DNA of 64,000 nt from UBA7683 sp964397855 (GTDB lineage Bacteria; Patescibacteriota; Saccharimonadia; Saccharimonadales; UBA7683): assembly GCA_964397855.1 (NCBI GenBank), contig CAYNKQ010000002.1, positions 49,983-113,982 of the forward strand, in the 5' to 3' direction. Under the pieces are notes generated by a model that was given only the letters and a program-made list of their open reading frames with translations, had not been told where the DNA came from and ran no database searches. Numbering within the stretch: the stretch's first letter is position 1; each line of letters begins with the position of its first letter. Positions 35,314 through 44,861 of the stretch are shown in pieces. The position numbers and the translations under genes were made by a program.

Positions 35314-35607
35314 TTATTCACCCGCACTAGTTTGAGGGGTAGTGGGTGTCGCATTGCCTGGGGTCTCATTAGCGAGTGACACACCCGTAAATCCAACCCC
35401 ACGTACCAGCCTTTTGGGGTCATTGTCGTCAGCTTCATGAAACTTCGCTCCCATTTCAACCTGTAGCACCGCCTGCGTTTCTGACTCCAACGCAGACCCG
35501 AATACATCAACCGGGACTCCATCGCTGCGTGGCATGTCTTTCACAGTTAAACCCACCTCTAGCAAGGCTTTTTCTCGCCCGATTTGATCAAAGAATACAG
35601 ATGTCAT
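35314..35607 (-). CDS. Small hypothetical protein
   Basis: The 97-aa protein has a helical start (FFDQIGREKALLEVGLTVKD) and a Thr/Pro-rich tail ending in TTPQTSAGE. AAAAAGG upstream of the ATG may serve as ribosome-binding site. No family is recognised. It is followed by mutM in the same direction, 29 bases on. Confidence 0.45.
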   Translation of the reverse strand: MTSVFFDQIGREKALLEVGLTVKDMPRSDGVPVDVFGSALESETQAVLQVEMGAKFHEADDNDPKRLVRGVGFTGVSLANETPGNATPTTPQTSAGE

Positions 35608-35736
35608 ATACGCGCCTTTTTGTTTTAATTTACATTAACCTTACTTCCAGTGAAACGCGAATAAGCACAAGCGTCAACAGTTTGTTGTAAAAAACAAACG
35701 GTTTAGCCCCTTACTTACAGCAACTATATCTAGATT

Positions 35737-36306
35737 CTAAACAATGACGCCAAGTTCAGTAAGCTTGGTTTTCGTAGTCGAAACACTCGTATACTGCAAC
35801 GCCTGCATGCCAACGGCCTTCGCACCAGCAACGTTAGATTCTCTATCGTCTATAAACACAGTCTGCGCGGGGCTTAAGTTGAGTGAACTAAGACATGCTT
35901 CGTAGATAGCCGGGTCTGGCTTTATCACTCCAACTTGATAGGAAAGTGTGACAACATCAAATAATTCTACATATTCTCGTGGCAGAAAGTCCGTTAATGG
36001 ACTTCCGACGTTAGAAATCATTCCAAGGTCATAGCCAGCAGACTTAAGTTTTTTAGCATACTCAAAAAGCGGAATATTGGGGTGGTGGGTTGTCGTGATT
36101 ATACTATGCGCTTCGTCTCTGCTGGCTTTAGTCAATCGGCACAATGTATCAAGTAATTCTTCATACGGAATGTTACCTCTGTCGGCCATACGATTAGCGT
36201 ACTGCAGCTCTTCAAAATTATCGTCATTTGAATACTTGCCCATAAAGGCCAGCCAGCCGTCTTCAGTAAAGACCCCAAAACAATCGAATATTACAGCTTT
36301 TATCAT
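35737..36306 (-). CDS. HAD-superfamily hydrolase-like protein
   Basis: From the ATG at 36306 the protein has 189 aa. The layout is HAD type IA: motif I VIFDCFGVF, a helical cap, motif II Ser in MISNVGS, motif III Lys in GVIKPDP, and motif IV FIDDRESNV. Motif I has Phe where the second Asp (DxD) is usual, as in some dehalogenase- and YihX-like members, so phosphatase activity is uncertain. The start is supported by TACACT at 36313-36318, six bases upstream. Confidence 0.8.
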   Translation of the reverse strand: MIKAVIFDCFGVFTEDGWLAFMGKYSNDDNFEELQYANRMADRGNIPYEELLDTLCRLTKASRDEAHSIITTTHHPNIPLFEYAKKLKSAGYDLGMISNVGSPLTDFLPREYVELFDVVTLSYQVGVIKPDPAIYEACLSSLNLSPAQTVFIDDRESNVAGAKAVGMQALQYTSVSTTKTKLTELGVIV

Positions 36307-36383
36307 AACCACAGTGTACCAGAAGGCCTAAAAAGACGCTCGAGATGCAATTGCAAATATAAAAGAGTAGCCGTATCACTATA

Positions 36384-36412
36384 TTGACATATTAAACAAC
36401 TTATGCTAATAT
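36384..36412 (+). promoter_or_regulatory. Promoter with TGC-TAATAT extended -10
   Basis: TTGACA (36384-36389), a 17-base spacer ending in TGC, and TAATAT (36407-36412). The same arrangement recurs at 52779-52807 and 54458-54486. It drives the small membrane-protein gene at 36454. Confidence 0.7.
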
Positions 36413-36453
36413 TAAACAGTTACCCTAAACATAAAAAAGAAAGGTACACAAAA

Positions 36454-36567
36454 ATGAACGTTAGACCAGAGTTTCTCGAAACTGTAAGTCGGACCCTAAA
36501 AGTTACTCAGGTACTCGCACTCACATTTGCGCTAGCACAGTTTACTATTGTTCTTGCAATTATGTAG
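36454..36567 (+). CDS. 37-residue small membrane protein
   Basis: A frame of 37 codons (MNVRPEFLETVSRTLKVTQV, then a hydrophobic LALTFALAQFTIVLAIM) ends in TAG. It has a strong promoter 40 bases upstream and AAAGG before the ATG, which makes a real gene likely despite its size. One membrane helix fills the C-terminal half. The function is unknown. It converges tail to tail with dut, four bases apart. Confidence 0.6.
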   Translation: MNVRPEFLETVSRTLKVTQVLALTFALAQFTIVLAIM

Positions 36568-36571
36568 TCAC

Positions 36572-37003
36572 CTACTGGGTACTACCGAACTTACCGCTAC
36601 CACGTTCTGTGGGATCTAGCTCATCTGTTAATTGCAATTCGACGCGTTCGTACCTTGCAATTACCATTTGGGCTATTCTCATGCCTGGCTCAATTACAAA
36701 CGGCTGTTTGCCCCAGTTGATCAAAATTACCCCGATTTCGCCACGATAGTCTGAATCAATAGTTCCAATACCGTTTACCAAGCCAATGCCGTGCTTTGCT
36801 GCATGTCCACTACGAGCCCTAACCTGAGCCTCATAACCTTCAGGCAATTCGATCGCGATGCCGCTTGGAATAATGCACTGTTCACCCGGTTCGAGTGTTA
36901 CAGCCTCTTCTATTGAGGCCACAAGGTCCATCGCCGCAGCTCCCGGTGTTTGGTACTGAGGCACGTCTGACTCACTGCGAAGCGCTCGAATATTTACTTT
37001 CAT
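36572..37003 (-). CDS. dut: dUTP diphosphatase
   Basis: The 143-aa protein has all five trimeric dUTPase motifs: AAMDLVASIE, RSGHAAKHGI, GTIDSDYRGEIGV, GMRIAQMVI, and the C-terminal Gly-rich arm RGSGKFGST. It hydrolyses dUTP to dUMP and PPi, keeping uracil out of DNA, which fits with the UDG at 17662. Confidence 0.95.
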   Translation of the reverse strand: MKVNIRALRSESDVPQYQTPGAAAMDLVASIEEAVTLEPGEQCIIPSGIAIELPEGYEAQVRARSGHAAKHGIGLVNGIGTIDSDYRGEIGVILINWGKQPFVIEPGMRIAQMVIARYERVELQLTDELDPTERGSGKFGSTQ

Positions 37004-37065
37004 ACTAAGAGTGTACTACATTCTGGCCCTCAACTAGGCGTTTGCTCTCTGGTTGTGTTCTGAAC

Positions 37066-37589
37066 TCAGGATAATAGTAAAAACATTTGAAAATACAACA
37101 AAAGCTGGCCTGCAAATTGGAGCTTCCAGGTGTTCTTTTGCGGTGGGTATCTTACGAAGAGAAAAAACAGAAAGATAATAGCTGATACCGCCAGGTTTAT
37201 GGCCAGAACCACACTACTTGGAGCAAAAAATAGGGTACAAAGCAGCACTAGCAGTGCTAAAGAAAGCGCCATGATGGTCGCAAAAATTGTATGCAATTTA
37301 TCGGTTTTCCCTCTAGCTGGCAGCAATGCCTGCACCCACTCAGTTATCACGGCCACAGCCGCAACAGCTGTAACGATGTATGATTTCGGCCTCCCAGAAA
37401 AGACATCCAGTACAAACAACCATAGCAGGACTCCAGCGAGCAGATGGCCCAGAACATACACACGAAATGTGATTTTATTTTTAACAGTATGATAACTAAC
37501 AGACGCAGGATTGTCCCCCCCCAATGCTCAAACACTAGCCATCCGTGCAGTGCGTTGGTAAGCACAAACGAGACAACCAGATACTTCAT
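37066..37589 (-). pseudogene. Multi-pass membrane protein with frameshift at a G8 tract
   Basis: The gene begins with an ATG at 37589 (MKYLVVSFVLTNALHGWLV) four bases after the polA stop. It changes frame at eight Gs on the minus strand (37515-37522) and continues as DNPASVSYHTVKNKITFRVY to 37066. A nine- or six-G tract would restore one frame of about 174 residues with five or six membrane helices. The tract may be a sequencing error or a phase-variable switch. No family is recognised. Confidence 0.6.
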
Positions 37590-37592
37590 CTA

Positions 37593-40298
37593 CTACAGAT
37601 CGCCCCACGTTTTACCAGACTTAACGTCGACCTTCAACTTTACTGGTAACTCAGTGTAAATATTCTCCATTACCTCGACAAGGATCTCTTTAACTTCTTC
37701 AGCTTGATCCTCGCCACACTCAACCATGATCGAATCATGAATTTGAAGCAGCTGTTTTGCACCGTTTGGGAGCTTGGCATCAACCGCAATCATCGCCATC
37801 TTCATAAGATCAGCTTCAGTACCCTGTATTGGCATATTCATTGCTGCCCGCTCTGCAGCGGCTCGAACAAGAAAATTACTCGACTTAATATCTGGCATTG
37901 GCCGACGACGTCCAAAAATAGTTTCAACAAAACCTTGTTCACGAGCTTGTTCAATAAGCCCCTGAGTGTAATCGAAAAGTGGCTTTCGTAGCGCTTTGTA
38001 CTTTAGTAAAAATTCTTTGGCTTCAATCAAATTCATTCCAGTGGCAACACTAAGCCCATGAGTGCTCATGCCATACAAAATACCGAAGTTAATGATTTTT
38101 GCGTGACGCCTTTGGTCTGGGGTAACTTCGTGAGCTTTAATGTCATACACCTGCGCGGCTGTTTCGGTGTGAATATCAGCGTCTTGATTAAAAAGTTCAA
38201 CAAGCTCAGTGTCACCAGCCATTGCTGCGGCAAGACGAAGCTCAAACTGACTATAATCTGCGCTTACAAATACTTTACCCTCACCCGCTACAAATGCCCT
38301 ACGAATTTTTTTACCAATCTCGGTACGCACCGGAATATTCTGAAGATTAGGATCCGCACTAGAAAGCCGCCCAGTTTGTGCAATTGTCAAACGAAAATCG
38401 GTATGAAGACGAGACTGTTCATCAACTAGCTTTGGGAGTGCGTCAACGTAAGTTGACTTCAGCTTGGTATATTCACGATACTGAGTAATCAAATTAATTA
38501 TTGGGTGTGACCATCGTAGTTTATCAAGCTCGCCAGCAGCAGTGGAGTAAGCAGTTTTACCCTTTTTAACCCCCTGTGTCGAAAGCCCCAGATCTTCAAA
38601 CAACACTTTAGAAAGCTGCGATGGCGAACTAATATTAAACTCTTGATCTGCATGACCATAAATTTGTTGTTCAACGTCTGAGATTATTCCTTCAAACTCA
38701 ACGGACATGTCATGAAGGTAATCAGTATTGAGCTTAATGCCTTCAAATTCCATGCGAGCCAGTACTTCAACAATTGGCCATTCAATACTATGGGCGACTT
38801 CTTCAAGGCGAGGGTACAACCTTAATTCTTCTCTTTGCTGCTCTGCGAGGCCCCAAATACCAGACACAATCTGTGGAGCAAAATCGGGAAACTCTTCGGA
38901 AGAAGCTCCGTCTATTCCAGCACCATATTCAAACCGTTTATCGATTAGCTCGCCAAGTTCTTGGCTCCTGAGAAGCGGGTTTAGCAAAAAAGCCCCCAGG
39001 TGAACATCGTGAGCTATTTTTGGCAGTGGCAGAACCGAGTCACCCCGCCGCTCAAGCAAGCCAGACTGCTTGGGCACTAGATTTTGATAAAGCCCTAATG
39101 TAACCTTCATAAATTGTTTGACATCGTGGCTGACCAGCTTAACCTCCTTAAGAGTCGCCTCAAGCCACGCAGCCAAATCGGTTTCGCCCAAGGCCTCGCC
39201 GAGGCTAATTGTGTAGCTTATCTTAGGACTAGGCGAAACGATTAAATGCTGTAGGCCCCTGCCGTGAGCACCCGAACAACGCGCGTAGACGAGTAACTCT
39301 TGGGTGGTGATTGCTGGTAGATCTTTGGCATCTGTAACAAGTGTATTCACGACCTCAGAGTGCGGCTGAGATTCGGAGACAAACGATTCAGCCGAACTGC
39401 CATCGCCACGATCTTTTAGATAATCAGGTAGCTGGCGGATGAGTGTCTTGAACTCAAGTTTTTCGAGTAGGTTTTTAAGCTCGCTGACATTGATCTTGCT
39501 GCCATCAAGTTCTTGCTCGTTAAACTCAATTGGCGCATCGTTCCACATTCGAGCCAACTCTCGGGACATAAACGCCTGCTCTTTGTCCGCTACGAGGTTT
39601 TTATGAAGCGACCCATCAATAAGATCAATATTCTCATATATGCCTTCCAGCGTGTCGTACTTGGCCAGTAGCTTCTTGGCAGCAACTGGACCAACCTTAG
39701 TAACGCCAGGGATGTTGTCCGATGAATCCCCTATCAAAGATTTATAATCAAGAAATTGATACAACTTTACACCGTACTTTTCTTCAAACAGTTCTTCGTT
39801 GTAGGGAATCATGGAGTTAAGTGGCTCACGTGCTTTTGTAATAAACACCTTAGTCATGGGACTAATAGCCTGTAAAATATCATAGTCTCCAGAAATGAGC
39901 TCGCTTTCAACGCCTCGTTCTTCGGCTTGGCATGCCAGTGTCATCATAATGTCGTCCGCCTCGTAGTCATCAAGCTCGTACAGTGGCCAACCCAGGGCGT
40001 TTAAAAGTTCGTGAAGTACTGGGATCTGCGCCTTAAAGTCAGGTGGTGCTGGCTTACGACCAGCTTTATATTCTGGATAAATCTCGAGGCGTTTTCGAAT
40101 ATTGGTGCCTGATTTGTCCCAAGCAACCGCCACGTAATCTGGTTTCAGCTGCTTCATTAACTGAATAGCAAGTGTTGCAAATCCATATACACCCCCAGTA
40201 GGTGTTCCATCGGCCGTTGAGAGCCCTGACATCGCATAATATCCACGATAAAAAACCGACTTACCATCAATGATCGCTAGTTTTTTTCGCTCGCTCAT
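37593..40298 (-). CDS. polA: DNA polymerase I
   Basis: The 901-aa protein has the 5'-3' exonuclease domain (1-300; KLAIIDGKSVFYRGYYAM, DDYEADDIMMTLA, GDSSDNIPGV), a middle domain without the DxE metal site of a working 3'-5' proofreading exonuclease, and a family A polymerase domain (DYSQFELRLAAAMAGD, RRHAKIINFGILYGMS, QIHDSIMVE). It fills gaps and removes primers. A TATACT (40305-40310) six bases before the ATG suggests a leaderless transcript. The frameshifted membrane gene follows. Confidence 0.97.
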   Translation of the reverse strand: MSERKKLAIIDGKSVFYRGYYAMSGLSTADGTPTGGVYGFATLAIQLMKQLKPDYVAVAWDKSGTNIRKRLEIYPEYKAGRKPAPPDFKAQIPVLHELLNALGWPLYELDDYEADDIMMTLACQAEERGVESELISGDYDILQAISPMTKVFITKAREPLNSMIPYNEELFEEKYGVKLYQFLDYKSLIGDSSDNIPGVTKVGPVAAKKLLAKYDTLEGIYENIDLIDGSLHKNLVADKEQAFMSRELARMWNDAPIEFNEQELDGSKINVSELKNLLEKLEFKTLIRQLPDYLKDRGDGSSAESFVSESQPHSEVVNTLVTDAKDLPAITTQELLVYARCSGAHGRGLQHLIVSPSPKISYTISLGEALGETDLAAWLEATLKEVKLVSHDVKQFMKVTLGLYQNLVPKQSGLLERRGDSVLPLPKIAHDVHLGAFLLNPLLRSQELGELIDKRFEYGAGIDGASSEEFPDFAPQIVSGIWGLAEQQREELRLYPRLEEVAHSIEWPIVEVLARMEFEGIKLNTDYLHDMSVEFEGIISDVEQQIYGHADQEFNISSPSQLSKVLFEDLGLSTQGVKKGKTAYSTAAGELDKLRWSHPIINLITQYREYTKLKSTYVDALPKLVDEQSRLHTDFRLTIAQTGRLSSADPNLQNIPVRTEIGKKIRRAFVAGEGKVFVSADYSQFELRLAAAMAGDTELVELFNQDADIHTETAAQVYDIKAHEVTPDQRRHAKIINFGILYGMSTHGLSVATGMNLIEAKEFLLKYKALRKPLFDYTQGLIEQAREQGFVETIFGRRRPMPDIKSSNFLVRAAAERAAMNMPIQGTEADLMKMAMIAVDAKLPNGAKQLLQIHDSIMVECGEDQAEEVKEILVEVMENIYTELPVKLKVDVKSGKTWGDL

Positions 40299-40312
40299 GT
40301 TCCTAGTATACG

Positions 40313-41047
40313 CTAGTTTGCCCCTGTTGACTCGTCATCAGCCTGTTTCACCGGAAAGGCTATCTCAAGATGCCGCGACGCCGGTGCTGCAGCAGCGAGT
40401 AGCACCATTCTGTTAAGGATATTAAATCTATCGTTTTTAGCCCCACCAACTTTCGGCAATCCCTGAGACAACTCAACACCTGGCGCATTAGGCTGGTTCA
40501 GTGCGATAGTACGATGAACTTCAACCATCGCTTCAGCATGTCGCCAAGATTTTCGACCAATCTGCTGAGCTTTCGTTCGTTTTTGATCGTCCGTTAACGT
40601 ATCGATGTCAGCCAAAAGCGCACCTTCGGAGGCAAAGAACGTTTGATGTACGGTACTAAAAATTGCTATTCGTGCATCATGCGCAGCCGCCAAAACCGCT
40701 TCAGACCCATTGAGCGAATCACCCGTTATCGGATCGAGATTAATCGAAACCGATCGATTTGCCCCCACCGCAAAACAGGCATAGTCAGCCAGCGCCGCGA
40801 ACTTAGCATCAAAGAATGGACGCTTCTGTGTTTCACCAGACATAACAAGAAGCTCGCTCCGTAGCAATTTTGCCACACCAGTCACAGCAGGTGACCCCGT
40901 GATAATACTCGCCACCTGTTCAGTGGTCTCTTTAATCAACTTTGGATCACCCTCATGTGCCTCAACAAACTGGTCGTGAAAACTCTTGAGGGTATCACCC
41001 AGTACTGACCACGTAAGCTGATCTCTATGTAATGAAGCATTCGACAT
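40313..41047 (-). CDS. Hypothetical helical protein
   Basis: The 244-aa protein is predicted mainly alpha-helical and soluble (LGDTLKSFHDQFVEAHEGDP, KAQQIGRKSWRHAEAMVEVH). It has no known motif and one cysteine. It ends 15 bases before polA in the same direction. TTGCAA-16-TACTAT lies just upstream, with the -10 box eight bases before the ATG, and overlaps the divergent ATPase promoter. Confidence 0.55.
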   Translation of the reverse strand: MSNASLHRDQLTWSVLGDTLKSFHDQFVEAHEGDPKLIKETTEQVASIITGSPAVTGVAKLLRSELLVMSGETQKRPFFDAKFAALADYACFAVGANRSVSINLDPITGDSLNGSEAVLAAAHDARIAIFSTVHQTFFASEGALLADIDTLTDDQKRTKAQQIGRKSWRHAEAMVEVHRTIALNQPNAPGVELSQGLPKVGGAKNDRFNILNRMVLLAAAAPASRHLEIAFPVKQADDESTGAN

Positions 41048-41092
41048 ATGACTACATAGTACGGCAACGATTCCTCATTGCAAGCAAAAGCG

Positions 41093-41121
41093 TTTACAGA
41101 CAAACATAAGCGGTTCATAAT
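41093..41121 (+). promoter_or_regulatory. P-type ATPase promoter, leaderless type
   Basis: TTTACA (41093-41098), 17 bases, CATAAT (41116-41121), and the ATG eight bases later at 41130. Confidence 0.65.
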
Positions 41122-41129
41122 AAAACCAT

Positions 41130-43910
41130 ATGAAAAATGACTCCAAAATTACAGATCCGTCGTACAAACTGAGCCCCAAGCGGGCACTTGAAAACTTTCA
41201 GACTACTAGGGATGGCCTCACTACTAAAGAAGCTCTCAGTCGCAGCGAAACCTATGGTGAAAATAGCTTACAGGCCTTAAAGAGCGACCCCACCTGGAAG
41301 AAATACCTGCACCAATATAAAGATTTGATGATCCTCCTCCTACTTGTGAGTGGCGGACTCTCGTTTTACCTGGGCGATGCACGGACTGCAATTGTACTTG
41401 TTGTGTTAGTGTTCTTTAATACCAGCATTGGCTTTTTACAAGAATTTAAAGCAGAAAAAATCATGGAGGCCCTCGAAAAGCTAGTTAAACCAGAGGCTCA
41501 GGTATATCGTGATGGTACACTAACTCAGATCGACTCCTCGCTACTTGTACCAGGTGATATCGCCCACATTGCTGAAGGTGATTCGGTACCAGCCGACATT
41601 CGTATTATTGAAGAATCAGAACTTTCAACCAACGATTTTGCACTCACCGGAGAAAGTAACCCTACCCGAAAATTCACGCACGCCATTGCAAGCGATGTTG
41701 CCGTAAATTCACAGCACAATCTGGCATTCATGGGCACCACTGTTGCTACAGGAGAAGCCATTGGCATAGTGATTGCAACAGGAATGAACACAGAGCTTGG
41801 AAGAATTGCCTCCTTAAGCGAAAGCGCACCCCGAGAACTCAGCCCACTTCAAAAAGAGATGAACAGTATTGCAGGCCGTGTCACGATTGGCGTAGTATTT
41901 TTATGTTCAGTCCTGATGCTCATTTCCATCAAGGCAGATCTTGGCATAAAGGATGCGTTCTTATTTGCAATCGGCTTTGCTAGCTCACTCATACCCCAGG
42001 GCTTGCCAGCAGAAATTAATACAGCACTTGCACAGGCCGCTAACAAACTTGCGAAAGCTAAAGCACTTGTAAAAAAGCTCTCCTCCGTAGAAACCCTTGG
42101 AGCTACTCATATAATCTGTACGGATAAAACGGGTACTCTCACTAAAAACCAGATGACCGTTGAGCAAGTTATCATTGGACACGAAACTTTTTTGGTAAGT
42201 GGCACAGGCTACGAGTCAAATGGGACTATCAACACTACACCCGGACACCCTCTCAGCGAAAAACAACTCGCTCGTAACGAACAATTCTTCATGTGCGGAG
42301 CGCTTGCTAGCAATGCTCGGGTACTTGCCCCTGACGCCGATCATGCGAGCTGGTATTGTCTTGGCGACCCAACAGAAGGTGCACTGATAACCCTATCGCG
42401 TAAAGCTGGTATAGATGTAGACAAGCTTGAAAAAGAGCATCCCGAACTCAAAGAATTCACATTTGATTCGGCCCGGAAGCGCATGACGTCAATTCGTAAG
42501 TTTGATGACAAAAAGGTAGCTTTTGTAAAGGGTGCTCCCGAGGGTGTACTAGAGAAGTGCACCAAAATACTTGAAGATGGAATAGTTCGCAAACTTACCG
42601 AAACCGACAGAAAGTGGCTACTCAAGCAACACGAAACACTAGCCAGTCGTGCCATGCGCAACCTTGTGTACGCCGTAAAAGAATTGCCCTCTGATATTAA
42701 TGTCAAAAAAGTTTCTATGGAAGAGGTTGAATCAGAACTCACACTGCTTGGTATGATCAGCATAATCGATCCCCTCCGCGAAGAAGTACCCGCAGCAATG
42801 GCGGCTGCACATAAAGCTCATATTCGAGTCAACGTCATCACCGGAGATTTCTCTTTAACCGCAGAAGCAATTGCCAAAAAAGCTGGACTCGCCGGCAAAG
42901 ATGAACACCTGGTGGTAATAGCCGGAGATGAACTCAAGAATATGAGCGATCAAGAAGTTCTCCGTCATGTTAGACTCGGTGGAACCATATTTAGCCGCGT
43001 CAGCCCAGAAGACAAACTGCGTATTGTAGAAATCGTTAAACAAGCTGGTGAGATAATTGCAGTTACCGGTGATGGTATCAACGATGCCCCAGCACTCAAA
43101 CGCGCGGATATTGGCGTTGCAATGGGAATAACGGGCACCGACGTTGCCAAACAATCTTCTGAAATCATTCTACTCGATGACAGCTTTGGTACGCTTGTTA
43201 GCTCAGTGCAGGCTGGTCGAACAATCTTTGCCAACATCAAGAAGGGTACGCTTAGCTGCTTCACCAGTAACAGCGCTGAACTCTTCACTAACTTGGCGAG
43301 CCTTGGTGCCCTTTCACTACTTGGTATTCCGCTGGCGCTTAGTATTATGCAGATTTTAGCTATCGACCTTGTTGCAGAACTCTTCCCTATCGCCGCCCTC
43401 GGATGGGACCCAGCAGAAGGTGAACTCATGGACGAAAAACCACGTGATCCCAAAAGTCACATACTTAACCGCAATTCGATTATTGATCTTATATGGTGTG
43501 GCTTGATCATAGGCGCGCTTGCTTTTGGAAACTACCTCTACTTCTTCCACAGAGCCGGAGTTGACCCACATAACTTCAACACAAACAGCCTGCTCTACTT
43601 CAAAGCAACCACATTAACGTACGTAACGATCGTCTGCTGCCAACTCCTTAACATTATGCAGCGACGTTCCTACAAGGGTATCTTCAGTCGCTACCAGTTC
43701 ACCAATCTACACTTCTGGGGAGCAATCGCATTCTCAGTTTTCTGCGTCATAAACATCGTCTATAATCCATTTATCAATCAATACTTTAAGTCAGGTTCAC
43801 TTGGAATAGTTGACTGGGGATTTGCACTTGGTGCAGCCGCAATCTTTGTACTCATTAGAGAAACTCAAAGAATCGCCAAGATCCACATTTTTACACAAAA
43901 AACCGCGTAG
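41130..43910 (+). CDS. Cation-transporting P-type ATPase (P2-like)
   Basis: The 926-aa protein has the cation ATPase N-terminal region, TGES in LTGESNPTRK, the phosphorylation site CTDKTGTLTKNQ (Asp at about 332), nucleotide-binding KGAPEGVLEKC, the hinge GDGINDAPALKRAD, and about ten membrane helices with a P2-type C-terminal set. The M4 segment reads IPQGLPAEI: Gln replaces the ion-binding Glu of SERCA and PMR1 (PEGLP). Related bacterial pumps with PQGLP exist, but their ion is not settled. It may export Ca2+, Mn2+ or another cation. Confidence 0.9.
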   Translation: MKNDSKITDPSYKLSPKRALENFQTTRDGLTTKEALSRSETYGENSLQALKSDPTWKKYLHQYKDLMILLLLVSGGLSFYLGDARTAIVLVVLVFFNTSIGFLQEFKAEKIMEALEKLVKPEAQVYRDGTLTQIDSSLLVPGDIAHIAEGDSVPADIRIIEESELSTNDFALTGESNPTRKFTHAIASDVAVNSQHNLAFMGTTVATGEAIGIVIATGMNTELGRIASLSESAPRELSPLQKEMNSIAGRVTIGVVFLCSVLMLISIKADLGIKDAFLFAIGFASSLIPQGLPAEINTALAQAANKLAKAKALVKKLSSVETLGATHIICTDKTGTLTKNQMTVEQVIIGHETFLVSGTGYESNGTINTTPGHPLSEKQLARNEQFFMCGALASNARVLAPDADHASWYCLGDPTEGALITLSRKAGIDVDKLEKEHPELKEFTFDSARKRMTSIRKFDDKKVAFVKGAPEGVLEKCTKILEDGIVRKLTETDRKWLLKQHETLASRAMRNLVYAVKELPSDINVKKVSMEEVESELTLLGMISIIDPLREEVPAAMAAAHKAHIRVNVITGDFSLTAEAIAKKAGLAGKDEHLVVIAGDELKNMSDQEVLRHVRLGGTIFSRVSPEDKLRIVEIVKQAGEIIAVTGDGINDAPALKRADIGVAMGITGTDVAKQSSEIILLDDSFGTLVSSVQAGRTIFANIKKGTLSCFTSNSAELFTNLASLGALSLLGIPLALSIMQILAIDLVAELFPIAALGWDPAEGELMDEKPRDPKSHILNRNSIIDLIWCGLIIGALAFGNYLYFFHRAGVDPHNFNTNSLLYFKATTLTYVTIVCCQLLNIMQRRSYKGIFSRYQFTNLHFWGAIAFSVFCVINIVYNPFINQYFKSGSLGIVDWGFALGAAAIFVLIRETQRIAKIHIFTQKTA

Positions 43911-43936
43911 TCAGTGTCCTTCCTATACGGCTAACG

Positions 43937-44105
43937 ATCAATCCTCGCCCCGCGAGTCAGCTTCCCCACCCATTCACCAAAGACCCGAATACCGGAGTCT
44001 TAGGTGTTATGGGTGAAGTTTTATATTCCTTTTGTGCAAAAGGAATGAAAGGAAAGAGAGAATAAGAGACTTGTTTGAAGAGATAGGGATTGAGAGAAGC
44101 TTAGG
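43937..44105. repeat. Dispersed ~170-bp intergenic repeat, copy B
   Basis: Almost identical to 23946-24115, including the hairpin ATTCCTTTT-GTGC-AAAAGGAAT. It fills the space after the P-type ATPase. Confidence 0.85.
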
Positions 44106-44138
44106 GCGTAGAGATGGGGGGCTGAATACTTGATGGTT

Positions 44139-44218
44139 GGGTCCCGTATATAGCTTCGCTACGCTCGTCATATAGTTTACAGTCTTCTTCTTTTGAGAAT
44201 TAGCGAGTTTGAGATGAC
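44139..44218. repeat. ~80-bp repeat with REP-like ends, copy 1
   Basis: GGGTCCCGTATATAGCTTCG...GAGATGAC matches 48820-48900 over its whole length with few changes. Ends resemble the short REP-like elements. Confidence 0.8.
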
Positions 44219-44260
44219 ACTCTTTTGCTGAGGCTATGGAGTGCAGACAAGACCAAGAAG

Positions 44261-44289
44261 TTGCCTCAAAAGCAGATACCAGTTACAGT
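44261..44289 (+). promoter_or_regulatory. Leaderless promoter of the P-loop kinase gene
   Basis: TTGCCT (44261-44266), 17 bases, TACAGT (44284-44289), and the ATG seven bases on at 44297. Confidence 0.55.
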
Positions 44290-44296
44290 ATTGTAG

Positions 44297-44860
44297 ATGC
44301 AAAAAACAACTATAATCGCACTCGTTGGTATGCCAGGAGCGGGTAAAAGTACCTGCGTTGAATATTTAACCCGTCAGGGTATTCCATCAGTCTATTTTGG
44401 GGGCGTTATTGTAGACGAAACCGTTAAGCGCTACGGCAAGACCTCTCCAGACAAAGAAAAAATTATCCGTGAAGAATTACGCAAAAAAGAAGGGATGGGC
44501 GCTGTCGCCAAGCGGGTAATCCCGCGGCTTGAAGACGGACTTGAGAAACACGGTAAAGTTGTAGCTGATGGACTTTACAGCTGGACTGAATATAAATTAC
44601 TCAAACGAAGATTTGGTGAACAATTACAGATCGTAGCTATCGCCGCTCCACGGCACCTCAGACATCAACGCCTGGTTCACCGACCGCTGCGACCACTTAC
44701 TGAAGACGAAGTAGCAAAACGCGAATTTGCAGAGATTGAAAACATCGAAAAAGGTGGACCTATTGCTAATGCCGACTACACCTTACTCAATGATTCAGAC
44801 GCAGAAACACTTCTCATCGATTTCGAGAAGCTTCTGCGCGAAATAGAATTTCTTCAGTAA
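44297..44860 (+). CDS. P-loop nucleotide kinase-like protein
   Basis: The 187-aa protein begins with a strand and Walker A GMPGAGKST (11-19). A lid-like charged segment (KEKIIREELRKKEG) and a nucleoside-kinase-like order follow (GKVVADGLYSW, IVAIAAPRHLRHQRL). It resembles dephospho-CoA-kinase-related and archaeal UPF0200-type kinases. The phosphate acceptor is unknown. It converges with rpoD, one base apart. Confidence 0.7.
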   Translation: MQKTTIIALVGMPGAGKSTCVEYLTRQGIPSVYFGGVIVDETVKRYGKTSPDKEKIIREELRKKEGMGAVAKRVIPRLEDGLEKHGKVVADGLYSWTEYKLLKRRFGEQLQIVAIAAPRHLRHQRLVHRPLRPLTEDEVAKREFAEIENIEKGGPIANADYTLLNDSDAETLLIDFEKLLREIEFLQ

Positions 44861-44861
44861 C

